The translations under genes were made by a program, and so were the position numbers. A DNA stretch of 64,000 nucleotides from Haloterrigena alkaliphila (GTDB lineage Archaea; Halobacteriota; Halobacteria; Halobacteriales; Natrialbaceae), in the NCBI RefSeq assembly GCF_017352155.2, contig NZ_CP071462.1, positions 930,001 through 994,000 on the forward strand. Reading direction: 5' to 3'. The notes beneath the pieces are model-generated. The model saw nothing but the letters and a program-made list of their open reading frames with translations, did not search any database and had not been told where the DNA came from. Positions 8,510-16,368 of this stretch are shown in pieces (the stretch's first letter is position 1; each line of letters begins with the position of its first letter).

Positions 8510-8554
8510 ATAAGCGACACACCTTTACTCGAGAATGCCGTATCACTGTGTCCG

Positions 8555-9184
8555 ATGGACGGTGAGTACGACTTCTGGCTGCTCGACCTCGACGGCACGC
8601 TCGTCGACGTCGAGTGGTCCTACACGCGGGACGTCTTCGATCGGGTCGGCGACCGACTCGGCCGGGAGTTCACCGACCGTGAGGCCGAGATCCTCTGGAG
8701 CGGCCTGACGGGCTCCCGGGACCGACAGCTCCGCGAGTGGGGGATCGAGCCCGACGAGTTCTGGACGGCCTTCCACGACGAGGAGGACCCGATGGTACGG
8801 GCCGAGCAGACCTACCTCCACGAGGACGCCGCGTTCGTCGCCGACCTCGAGGTACCCGTCGGCCTCGTCACCCACTGTCAAGAGTTCCTCTGTGAACCGG
8901 TCCTGGACGCGCTCGACATCCGCGACTGGTTCGACGCGCGCCTCTGTTGTACCCCCGAAACGGGCTGGAAGCCCGACCCGAACCCGGTCTACCGCGTGAT
9001 GGACGACCTCGGCGTCGGGAAGAACGGCCACGAAGGGGTCCTCGCGGGCGACGGTGCCGGTGACGTCGGCGCGGCCTGGAACGCCGGCCTCGACGCCATC
9101 CACGTCGAACGCGTGGGTCACGACCGGCGCGGACGCTGCGTCCGCGGCGACTACCGCGTCGAGTCGTTCGACGACTTGTTCTGA
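8555..9184 (+). CDS. HAD-superfamily hydrolase
   Basis: A 209-residue phosphatase-like protein. Motif I is LLDLDGTLVDVEWS (nucleophile and acid Asp), motif II is the VGLVTHC segment, motif III the Lys in GWKPDPNPVY, and motif IV GDGAGDVGAAW. A helical cap (about residues 18-90) places it in the phosphoglycolate phosphatase-like subgroup I. The substrate cannot be told. CTTTAC at 8523-8528 is a possible TATA box 26 bases before the ATG. Confidence 0.85.
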   Translation: MDGEYDFWLLDLDGTLVDVEWSYTRDVFDRVGDRLGREFTDREAEILWSGLTGSRDRQLREWGIEPDEFWTAFHDEEDPMVRAEQTYLHEDAAFVADLEVPVGLVTHCQEFLCEPVLDALDIRDWFDARLCCTPETGWKPDPNPVYRVMDDLGVGKNGHEGVLAGDGAGDVGAAWNAGLDAIHVERVGHDRRGRCVRGDYRVESFDDLF

Positions 9185-9292
9185 TCGACGCGCAGCAATG
9201 TGGACTCGAGTCGAGGCGAACGGGACTCGATGGGACCTCTGAGACACCGAAAGGACTTCACGAGTTCAGTTGCTGCTACCGGTAGAGACGCG

Positions 9293-9490
9293 ATGAAGTA
9301 CTGTCTGAACTGCGACTGGAGTACGAGCGCGACCGACGAACCGTCCGCCAGCGTCCGCTCCCGGGCGGCGATCGCACACCACGTCGAGACCGGTCACACG
9401 ATCGACTCGAGCGAGGGCGTCGTCCCACCCCGTATTCCGGACCTCCCCGACGCGGTCTTCGTCGGCGATCTGCTCCCCTCGAGCGATTGA
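9293..9490 (+). CDS. Small zinc-finger-like protein
   Basis: A 65-residue protein starting MKYCLNCDWS and containing AIAHHVETGHTI. The C-x2-C followed by H-H-x4-H resembles a C2H2-type single zinc finger, a common form of small haloarchaeal protein. The ATG at 9293 is chosen because it starts directly at the finger; the longer upstream reading has no protein character. No function is assigned. Confidence 0.55.
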   Translation: MKYCLNCDWSTSATDEPSASVRSRAAIAHHVETGHTIDSSEGVVPPRIPDLPDAVFVGDLLPSSD

Positions 9491-9627
9491 TCCGACGCCC
9501 GGTTCAGCGTTCTGAACGCTACCCGAAGCGGGACCTCGAGACGCTACAGAGTCGCGTTTATCTGAGGACCGATATCTGTCGACAGTAGCGCTCACGCAGG
9601 AGAGTTCGATGGAGACGCAGTAAAAAG

Positions 9628-9635
9628 AATAAATA
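9628..9635 (+). promoter_or_regulatory. TATA-like box of the 9661 membrane gene
   Basis: AATAAATA in an A-rich stretch, 25 bases before the ATG at 9661, consistent with leaderless transcription. Confidence 0.5.
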
Positions 9636-9660
9636 CGCTGGTGGAATAAGTGCGGGTAGC

Positions 9661-10095
9661 ATGTCGACCGGTTCTCCCGAGAGAGGTCGATCTATCTCCA
9701 AGCGAAAGCTGGTGGAAAACGTCTTCCTCGGAGTACTGGGCGTCTCATTTACGGTGTTTGCGGTCGGTGACACGACAGAATATCTACCGTTCATCCTGAA
9801 CAACGTAGCGGCCGTCTTAGTGGGGGTCATCACCGGAATACTGGTATTCTATCTCGTCGAGATGACGACGGCCGGGAATACCGTCGAAACGTCGTTTCGA
9901 GAATCGCAGTTGCTCACGGCAGTCGTTCTCTTCGGTCTGTTACTCGTAGCGGTTGGAATTATCGAACTGGCCGGAGGCAGTAACAGTGAGTCGGGCGTGG
10001 CCTGGGTAATCGGATTTTCCGTTATCGTTCCGATCGCCTCCGTGATATCGTATCTACGGGGACGAGGGAGCACCGCAGATCTCGACCTCTCGTAG
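9661..10095 (+). CDS. Four-helix membrane protein next to a halocin-like gene
   Basis: A 144-residue protein with about four membrane segments (near 20-38, 45-65, 84-104 and 113-133), a basic N-terminus (RGRSISKRKL) and a short polar tail. No family is recognised. Its 3' end overlaps the 3' end of the convergent halocin-like gene by 42 bases. Small integral membrane proteins often serve as immunity or transport partners of peptide antimicrobials, so a role against or with that product is possible, but this is inference from position alone. Composition is less GC-rich than its neighbours. Confidence 0.65.
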   Translation: MSTGSPERGRSISKRKLVENVFLGVLGVSFTVFAVGDTTEYLPFILNNVAAVLVGVITGILVFYLVEMTTAGNTVETSFRESQLLTAVVLFGLLLVAVGIIELAGGSNSESGVAWVIGFSVIVPIASVISYLRGRGSTADLDLS

Positions 10096-10827
10096 AGACG
10101 AGGAGTCACAGAGACTGCAGTTTTCGTCGTCGGCCACCTGCCAGAGGCTCACACCGCCACTGGCGAGACACCAGATAACGCCGGAGATGCTACCCAGTAG
10201 AACGGCCGTCGCGCAGGACCCGTATACGACGCCGATCTGGGCGAGACAACTCCAGTTGACGTCGGTACATTCCTCCGTGATGTAACTCACGCATTCGTCC
10301 GGATCTGCCGTATACAGGATGCCGATGTCTCGGTCGGTTTCGGCTTCGGGCGACGGAATATTCTCAGCACTGGATTCGTATTCGACGACTTCGCCGTCCT
10401 TGATGGAGGTGCGTTTCTCGAGTCGGTCCTCCGAATCGTACTCGGTGACGACGAAATTCGGAATCGCCTCGTCGTCTTTATCGTTCCACGTGAGAAAAAC
10501 CGACGAACCGTTCTGGCCCGGTGTGGCGAACTGGACCGTCGCGAAGCGGTACTCTTCACCGCCGTCGATGACGTGGAACGCACGGCCCGTTTGCGGCTGC
10601 GGGTGAACGGTTCGATCCAGCGATTTTCGGAGCGTCTTCACCTCCTCAGAGGACACGATCGACGAAATGATTTTTCTCTGCTCGCCGCGTTTTAGTTCTT
10701 CTACCGTCCGTTCCGGTCCGGTCGCCGTTACCGAACCGGAGAGGCCAGCAATCGAGAGGCCGGTTGCCCCCATGGTTCGTAGAACTGCTCGTCTATCCGT
10801 GATACCGTCTGTATTTCCGTCAGACAT
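10054..10827 (-). CDS. Tat-exported, Cys-rich halocin C8-like precursor
   Basis: A 257-residue protein. It begins with a Tat signal (DRRAVLRTMGATGLSIAGLS, residues about 11-30), continues with a polar middle part of about 145 residues, and ends with a compact segment of about 80 residues holding eight Cys and two hydrophobic stretches (VVYGSCATAVLLGSISGVIW and LASGGVSLWQV), followed by ADDENCSLCDSS. This matches the plan of the halocin C8 precursor: Tat signal, immunity part, C-terminal Cys-rich bacteriocin. The VADDEN-C-SL-C piece recalls halocin C8's VADEYSGCG. It has an AT-rich upstream region with a TATA-like box. Another secreted Cys-rich protein is the alternative. Confidence 0.6.
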   Translation of the reverse strand: MSDGNTDGITDRRAVLRTMGATGLSIAGLSGSVTATGPERTVEELKRGEQRKIISSIVSSEEVKTLRKSLDRTVHPQPQTGRAFHVIDGGEEYRFATVQFATPGQNGSSVFLTWNDKDDEAIPNFVVTEYDSEDRLEKRTSIKDGEVVEYESSAENIPSPEAETDRDIGILYTADPDECVSYITEECTDVNWSCLAQIGVVYGSCATAVLLGSISGVIWCLASGGVSLWQVADDENCSLCDSSSLREVEICGAPSSP

Positions 10828-11134
10828 TATCAATAAATTAGATTGAAAATTTATGAACTTAACCTAGTGTATGTATTTCCTATATGCGTTTATAGTAAGA
10901 CAATAATTCCATATATGCGCACACTATATTTCAAAATGCTATCTAATGAGCCTATATCGGAATACCGTCGGAGTTCGATATCGCCAGCGGCCGTTTCGAA
11001 CACCTCTCGTGAATGCTACGGGACGTGCTGCCCAGAACTAGTGACTCAGCGCGCTGAGCAGTGAGCGCTTGGTCGGACAGTACGACCTCTCTTCGATACG
11101 AACGGCTCGTTTACGGTTCGATTCTCGCGAAGTA
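10828..11134. promoter_or_regulatory. AT-rich region upstream of the halocin-like gene
   Basis: 307 bases with no convincing gene. Positions 10830-10960 are strikingly AT-rich for this genome. ATAAATTT-type sequence at 10848-10855 (minus strand) lies about 21-28 bases before the ATG at 10827 and fits a leaderless promoter. The rest up to 11134 is of normal composition. The 73-codon plus-strand reading inside it has no support beyond being open. Confidence 0.5.
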
Positions 11135-11788
11135 TCAGTCGAACCGCGATCCTTCGCTCGCCGGCTGGAGTTCGTCGTCGACGAGCGTCTCGTAGGCCCG
11201 CCGGAACCGTTCGGAGAGCGCCTGGTGGGAGATCCCCAGTTCGTCGGCCAACTCCTCCATCGAGATGCCGCGGGGAATCTCGAAGTAACCGTGCTCGAGG
11301 GCGGCCTCGAGGGCCTCGTGCTGTTCGGGCGTCAGTCGCGTCTCGCCCTCGACGACGCCGGTGACGTCGCTGACCCGGCGTAGATCGACGGCGATGCCGG
11401 ACGCCTCGAGGCGGTCGTAGGCGTCACAGAGCGCGTCGCGGTCGCGAAACCGGACCCTGACCTGCCACCAGCCGTTCGTGCCCCACATCTCGAGCAGGGA
11501 GCCGCCGTCGGCGAGCAGTTCGTCGCTGAGCCGCACCGTGCCGTCCTCGAACTCGACGTCGTACAGCAGTCGCGACCCGGTTTCGACGAGCAATTCGTAG
11601 CCCTCGACCGACGGATCCGCCTCGAAGGCCGCTTCGGCCGTCCCGCGGTCGACGTCGGACACCCAGAGGGACGGACGCGTCTTCGACACCGAGGACTCGA
11701 GTTCGAACGTGGCGTCGGGCGCCCGCTCGAGGGCGGTCCCCAGCGTCGTCTCCGCAGCCGGAAGCCGAAACTCGGCGATCGTGGACAT
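11135..11788 (-). CDS. Bat-type helix-turn-helix regulator (HTH-10)
   Basis: A 217-residue haloarchaeal regulator of the bacterio-opsin activator type. The N-terminal two thirds (about 1-150) is the ligand/sensor-like domain with WVSDVDRGTAEAAFEADPSV and WWQVRVRFRDRDAL. The C-terminal HTH_10 is clear: LTPEQHEALEAALEHGYFEI, then the recognition part MEELADELGISHQALSERFRR. Such proteins regulate genes in response to light, oxygen or metabolites; the target here is unknown. The ATG at 11788 is favoured over a GTG two codons upstream. Confidence 0.85.
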   Translation of the reverse strand: MSTIAEFRLPAAETTLGTALERAPDATFELESSVSKTRPSLWVSDVDRGTAEAAFEADPSVEGYELLVETGSRLLYDVEFEDGTVRLSDELLADGGSLLEMWGTNGWWQVRVRFRDRDALCDAYDRLEASGIAVDLRRVSDVTGVVEGETRLTPEQHEALEAALEHGYFEIPRGISMEELADELGISHQALSERFRRAYETLVDDELQPASEGSRFD

Positions 11789-11917
11789 TACCACTCGTAC
11801 ACCGTACTGGCGTAAAAACCGCTATCCAGTCGAAACGGAGAGTCGTCTTTACTGATACCCTCTCGAGTGGGGAGACGCCGTTTCGAATAGCCAGCCGTCC
11901 GCCACGCCGCCCGCGAC

Positions 11918-13822
11918 TCAGTCCCGCTCCGCGAGGGCGGCCGCGAGTTCGCGGACGCCGGCCTTCTCCGTGCGGTCGGGGTTCGCGAGGACCCGAACCG
12001 GCTGTTCGCCGAGGGAGACGAAGCCGAGGTCGAGCCGATCGGCCGTCTCGGCCAGTCCGAGGCCGACGTCGGCGTCGCCGGCGATCACCTTCCGCGCGGG
12101 GCTCTCGTGGGCGCGCAGGCCGAGGTCGAAGCCGTCGATCGACTCGCGCAGGTCGCGGGCGCTCGCGTCGCTGTCGGCCGCGAGATCTTCGAGGGCGGCT
12201 TCGAGACTCGCGCGCAGTCCCGAGTCGCTCGTCCGGTTGACGAAGCGCAGGTCGCGGTCGACCAGATCGGCGAGGGTCTCCACCTCGTGGGGGTTGCCGG
12301 CCTGCACGATCACCCCCCACTCGCGGCTCCAGCGGCCGAGTTCCGCCGCCTCGACCTCCCGCTCGAGCGGGCCCGCTGCCACCGCCACGTCGGGGACGCC
12401 CTCGCGGAGCCGTCGCAGTCCGGGCCGGGTTCCCACCGAGAGGTAGCGGGGGTTCTCGAGGCCGTCGAGCAGCCGATTCAGCGTCGGGTCGTCCTCGCCG
12501 ACGCCCAGCAGCGTCGGGGGCCGGACGTCCGGCGAGAAGAGCTGGACGGTGACGGGTTCGCCGTCCTCGAGGTAGTCGGTCTCCGGACCCACCTCGACGA
12601 CGCCGTCGGCCTCCGCGAGACTGGTGGTCGCGCCGCTGCCCTTGTCGACGGGGTAGACGAGCGGCTCGCCGTCGCCGTCTTCGACCAGGCCGACCGGCAT
12701 GAGCCGCACTCGCCCCTCCCCGTACCGCTCCTGTCTGGCCATCCGTCCCTCGACGGTCGCGGCCGTCGGCTCCGGCACCCCCGCGGCCTCGCGGATCGCC
12801 GGTGCGACGAAGGTTCGGAAGACCATCATCGCGGAGACGGGGTAGCCGGGGAGCCCGACGTACGCGGAATCGGCTAGCCGACCCACGAGCATCGGCTTCC
12901 CGGGTTTGACGCTCACGCCGTGTAACAGGAGGTCGCCCTGCTCCTCGATGACCCGGTAGATGACGTCGACCGCGCTGGCGCTGGTCGACCCCGAGGAGAG
13001 CACGAGGTCGCACTCCGCAGCGGCCTCCCGCAGAATCCGTTCCATCTCGTCCTGTTCGTCGCCCGCGTGGGGGTAGAGCACCGCCTCACCGCCGGCGTCC
13101 TCGACGCCCGCGGCGATCGTGTAGCTGTTTACGTCGTAGATCTCGCCGCGCGCGCTCTCGAGGTCGTCGCCCGGCCGCACGAGTTCGTCGCCGGTCGAAA
13201 CGATGCCGACCGTCGGCTTCGCGCGGACGAGCACCTCGTCGATCCCCAGCGCCGAGAGCAGGCCGATGTCGCGGGTCGTAATCTTCGTACCGGGCCCGAG
13301 CGCGCGTTCGCCCGCCGCGACGTCCGCGCCGGCGAACATGACGTTGTCGCCGGGGGCGACCGACGTGCGGACGAGGACGTCGCCGTCGGTATCGCTGGCG
13401 GCGCTCGCGGTTTCACCGCTCGCTCTCTCCGTCGAGCGTGGCTCGACGCGGTCGGTTCGCTCGACGGGAACCATCGCGTCCGCCCCTGACGGCATCACCG
13501 CGCCGGTCGAGATCTCGACGGCCTGTCCCTCCTCGAGTTCTACTGCGGGCTCCTCGCCGGCGTGTACCTCGCCGACCACCGCGAGGCGGGCGGGATCGGC
13601 CTCGTCGGCGCCGAACGTGTCCCGCGCCCGCAGCGCGTAGCCGTCCAGACTCGCCCGGTCGAACCCCGGCACGTCGAGTTCGGCGTCCAATCGGGCGACG
13701 AGCACCCGGCCCCGGGCATCCTCGAGCGGCACGCGGTCGATCCCGCCCTCGAGCGAGAGCGAGGCGATCGCCTCGCGCGCGTCGTCCGGCGAGGCGAGAT
13801 CGCGAAACTCCTTGCGTTCCAT
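11918..13822 (-). CDS. moeA: Molybdopterin molybdenumtransferase MoeA with C-terminal PBP-like domain
   Basis: A 634-residue protein. Residues about 1-410 are MoeA, which inserts molybdate into adenylated molybdopterin: DVPGFDRASLDGYALRA, ISTGAVMPSGADAMVPVE, VGIVSTGDELV, YDVNSYTIAAG, the SSGSTSASAVDVIYRV loop and LPGYPVSAMMVF. Residues about 430-630 form a periplasmic-binding-protein-like domain (DPTLNRLLDGLENPRYLSVG, RFVNRTSDSGLR, AGDADVGLG), a fusion known in archaeal MoeA proteins and thought to sense molybdate or related ligands. An acidic insert near residues 125-145 is variable. The ATG at 13822 fits family starts. Confidence 0.93.
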   Translation of the reverse strand: MERKEFRDLASPDDAREAIASLSLEGGIDRVPLEDARGRVLVARLDAELDVPGFDRASLDGYALRARDTFGADEADPARLAVVGEVHAGEEPAVELEEGQAVEISTGAVMPSGADAMVPVERTDRVEPRSTERASGETASAASDTDGDVLVRTSVAPGDNVMFAGADVAAGERALGPGTKITTRDIGLLSALGIDEVLVRAKPTVGIVSTGDELVRPGDDLESARGEIYDVNSYTIAAGVEDAGGEAVLYPHAGDEQDEMERILREAAAECDLVLSSGSTSASAVDVIYRVIEEQGDLLLHGVSVKPGKPMLVGRLADSAYVGLPGYPVSAMMVFRTFVAPAIREAAGVPEPTAATVEGRMARQERYGEGRVRLMPVGLVEDGDGEPLVYPVDKGSGATTSLAEADGVVEVGPETDYLEDGEPVTVQLFSPDVRPPTLLGVGEDDPTLNRLLDGLENPRYLSVGTRPGLRRLREGVPDVAVAAGPLEREVEAAELGRWSREWGVIVQAGNPHEVETLADLVDRDLRFVNRTSDSGLRASLEAALEDLAADSDASARDLRESIDGFDLGLRAHESPARKVIAGDADVGLGLAETADRLDLGFVSLGEQPVRVLANPDRTEKAGVRELAAALAERD

Positions 13823-14006
13823 ACCCGCAGTTGGCGGGCCGAGGGTAAAAACGTCGGTCGACTGCGACGGCTGGCGAGGACTCGAGATCAACGGCCAGAA
13901 CCGGCGGCGCGTCGCGAACGGACACTCCGCGACCCAAACGAACGATCATGCTGTAAATCGTCGGGAACGTGCGAACTTCTCCCGGCGTGTTCGCGGATAT
14001 CAAGTC

Positions 14007-14014
14007 CTTTATTG
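14007..14014 (+). promoter_or_regulatory. TATA-like box of the MATE gene
   Basis: CTTTATTG lies 21 bases before the GTG at 14036 and supports that codon as the start of a leaderless gene. Confidence 0.5.
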
Positions 14015-14035
14015 CCAGAACCGCGACGTACGTTC

Positions 14036-15514
14036 GTGTCTTTTCGATTGCGTTCCCTCCCGAACCCGCTCCGGTGGCTGCTGCTCTCGGTCGGGGCGCT
14101 GCTCGCCCGTCTCGGGGTGATCGACCGCCGACGAGCGGAGCGGACGACCGATCTCGCGTGGCCCCGGATCGTGACGGGGCTCGCCCGGATGTCCAAGTCC
14201 GCGGCGGACGTCGCGATGGTCGGCATCGCCCTCGGGCCGGCGGCCATCGCCGGCGTCGGCCTCGCGACCCCCTACTGGGGACTCGCGTTCGGGATCGGCG
14301 GCGGCATCGCCGGCGCGACGATCGGGCTGGTCTCCCAGCGCTACACCGGCGGGACCGCCCGCGACCTCTCGCTGGCGGTAACGACCAGCGCGCTCGTCGT
14401 CGCGGCGATCGTGGTGCCGCTGGCCGTCCTCTACGGCGCGGTTCCCGAGCGACTGATCGGACTCGTCGGGAACGACGCGGCGTCGATCGCCTACGGCGCG
14501 GACTACCTCCGGGTCGTCGCCCTCGGCGTCCCCTTCGCGGCGCTCAACCTCATCGGGAGTCGCACCCTCGTCGGCGCCGACGACGCCTGGACGCCGATGA
14601 CGCTGCGGGCCGGCGGCGCGGTCGTCAACGTCGCGCTCAACGCGGTCCTGATCTTCGTCCTCGGGATGGGCGTCGTCGGCGCCGCGATCGGGACGGTCGT
14701 CGCGAACGTCCTCGTGCTGGTCGCCTTCGCGGTCGGCTTCACTCGCGGTGGGCTGCCGATCATCGGCTCCTTTCCCGTCACGTTCGACCTCGGGTGGCCC
14801 CCGGTGACGCGCGCGGACGTCCGCGACGTCCTGGCCATCGGCACGCCGCTGGTGTTCACCAACGGCGCCCGCCGGGCCGCCCAGTTCCCGATGCTCGCCA
14901 TCGTCGCCCTGTTCGGCCCGAACGTCCTCGCGGCCTACGTCGTCGCCCGGCGCGTCCGGGACCTGATGGACACCCCCGGCTGGGGGTTCTCGCTGGCCTC
15001 GAGCAGCCTGGTCGGGCAGGAACTGGGTACCGGCGACGAGGGGGCCGCCGACACCTACGGCCGCGAGGTGCTCTGGTTCGGGACCGCGGTCTACCTCGTG
15101 AGCGCGGGTGTCGTCCTCCTCTTCGCCGAGCAGGTCGGGCGCGTCTTCGTCGACGATCCGTCGATCCTGCCGCTGGTGACGACGTTCATCGCCGTCGCCT
15201 GCATCAGCGTGATCTTCAGAGGGATCAGCGGCGGCGCGACCGGGCCGCTGCGGGCCAGCGGCGACACCCGCTGGCCGTTCTACGGGCAGGTGCTGGGGCT
15301 CTACGTCTTCGCCATCCCCGTCGCCTTCCTCGGGGCCGTCTCGGTTCCGGTGCCGGGTCTCGAGGCCGTGACTCCCCTTGGAATCGGCGCGCTCTACGCG
15401 GCGCTCGTCCTCGAGACGCTCGTCCCCGCCGTCGTCACCTACCACCGGTTCGAGACCGGTTCCTGGAAGGCGATCAGCCGGACGTACCGACCGGAGTCCT
15501 CGCCCGGGGACTGA
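14036..15514 (+). CDS. MATE-family efflux transporter
   Basis: A 492-residue integral membrane protein with about 12 helices in two related halves. Family features are the N-terminal LAWPRIVTGLARMSKSAADVAMVG segment, GLVSQRYTGG, the long helix around NVALNAVLIFVLGMGVVGAAIGT and the second-half LVGQELGTGDEGAADTYGRE. MATE proteins export organic cations or drugs in exchange for sodium or protons. The start is a GTG, chosen because the reading frame upstream is not protein-like and a TATA-like box is correctly placed. The stop lies inside the first unit of a 21-bp tandem repeat. Confidence 0.9.
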   Translation: MSFRLRSLPNPLRWLLLSVGALLARLGVIDRRRAERTTDLAWPRIVTGLARMSKSAADVAMVGIALGPAAIAGVGLATPYWGLAFGIGGGIAGATIGLVSQRYTGGTARDLSLAVTTSALVVAAIVVPLAVLYGAVPERLIGLVGNDAASIAYGADYLRVVALGVPFAALNLIGSRTLVGADDAWTPMTLRAGGAVVNVALNAVLIFVLGMGVVGAAIGTVVANVLVLVAFAVGFTRGGLPIIGSFPVTFDLGWPPVTRADVRDVLAIGTPLVFTNGARRAAQFPMLAIVALFGPNVLAAYVVARRVRDLMDTPGWGFSLASSSLVGQELGTGDEGAADTYGREVLWFGTAVYLVSAGVVLLFAEQVGRVFVDDPSILPLVTTFIAVACISVIFRGISGGATGPLRASGDTRWPFYGQVLGLYVFAIPVAFLGAVSVPVPGLEAVTPLGIGALYAALVLETLVPAVVTYHRFETGSWKAISRTYRPESSPGD

Positions 15515-15592
15515 CCGTTCGTTGCCCGGGGCTGACCGCTCACCGTTCGGAGACTGACCGCTCGCCGCTCGGGGCAGACCGCTCGCGGACGC
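15509..15592. repeat. Four 21-bp tandem units at the 3' end of the MATE gene
   Basis: Units start at 15509, 15530, 15551 and 15572. Each contains (C)TGACCGYTC or CAGACCGCTC in the same phase, for example GGCTGACCGCTCACCGTTCG. The first unit includes the stop codon of the MATE gene. Confidence 0.6.
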
Positions 15593-15685
15593 GATCGCTA
15601 CCCGGGATATCGCCGTCGTGACCGTTCACTTATAAGAGAGCTCGAATGACTGGCTTTTTCGGCTCGAGTGTCGAACTCGTGTGGT

Positions 15686-16006
15686 ATGGCCACCCATATC
15701 TCTCAGGGCGGATCCGGCGCGGGCGTCTCGCTCCCCGACGCCGTTCCGGCCGAACTGCCGCATCTGACGCGACTGAGTTGGGAACTCGGGTCAAACGTGG
15801 TCGACTGCGACGACGCCTCCCTGCACAGCGAGTGGGAGCGCGCGGGCGGGTCGTGGCGGCTTTCGATCTTCCGAGTCACGAGCAACACCGTCGTCGTGCG
15901 CGTCCGCACTCCCGTCGGCCGGGAGCGGTTCTACGGCGCCGCGGAACTCGATCTGGAGTCGGCGCTGCCGCGCCTCGAGTCCGCACCGCGATGGACGCGA
16001 CTCTGA
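15686..16006 (+). CDS. Hypothetical protein
   Basis: A 106-residue protein with a Gly-rich start (MATHISQGGSGAGVSLPD) and a C-terminal strand-rich part (GSWRLSIFRVTSNTVVVRVR). Nothing identifies a family. The ATG at 15686 is preferred to one six codons upstream. GC-rich third positions support coding. A hairpin followed by TTTTT lies about 100 bases after the stop. Confidence 0.5.
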   Translation: MATHISQGGSGAGVSLPDAVPAELPHLTRLSWELGSNVVDCDDASLHSEWERAGGSWRLSIFRVTSNTVVVRVRTPVGRERFYGAAELDLESALPRLESAPRWTRL

Positions 16007-16101
16007 GGGACACGTTCGACGGACCGCACAGTCAGTCGTCGTTCACTTCGACTGCACATGGAACGCTTCCAGCATCCGCGAGCGACGTGAGCGGTTCACC
16101 G

Positions 16102-16137
16102 ACGGCGAGGCCGAAGGCCGAGCCGTCGGCCTTTTTC
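16102..16137 (+). terminator. Probable terminator hairpin before a hairpin array
   Basis: A nested palindrome with outer arms GACGGC and GCCGTC and inner GGCC-GAA-GGCC, followed by CGGCCTTTTTC. It lies between convergent genes (15686-16006 and 16369-17898), where a terminator is expected. Confidence 0.45.
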
Positions 16138-16145
16138 ATCGAAGT

Positions 16146-16289
16146 CCGCGAGAGCGTCGCTCTCGCGGGCCCATCAGAAATCTTCGATTTCTGAGGACGT
16201 TTTTGCGCCCAGTGAGGGACGCTCCGCGTCCCTCGAGCCGTGTGAGCGGACTCCGTCCGCGAACAGAGAGTGGTTCGCCGTGGCGAACC
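16146..16289. repeat. Array of five perfect short hairpins
   Basis: In order: CCGCGAGAGC-GTC-GCTCTCGCGG (16146-16168), CAGAAATC-TTC-GATTTCTG (16175-16193), GAGGGACGC-TCC-GCGTCCCTC (16214-16234), GCGGAC-TCC-GTCCGC (16246-16260) and GGTTCGCC-GT-GGCGAACC (16272-16289). The first two with their linker CCCATCAG and follower AGGACG have the same plan as the insertion at 4572-4673. The region 16007-16368 holds no gene that I can support. Confidence 0.7.
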
Positions 16290-16368
16290 CGAGGCGGAAA
16301 AAGTTCGTTCTCCGTACTGTTGGTCTTCACTCCCGAGAACGAGACACCCTCGAGTCGACGGCGAGACC

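Noticed and set aside
10843-11064. 73-codon plus-strand frame in the AT-rich region upstream of the halocin-like gene
   Set aside because: Low coding character and it covers the likely promoter of the opposite gene.
13562-14035. Long in-frame upstream extension of the MATE gene
   Set aside because: The extension is antisense to moeA and not protein-like; a GTG with a TATA-like box in the right place starts the family sequence.
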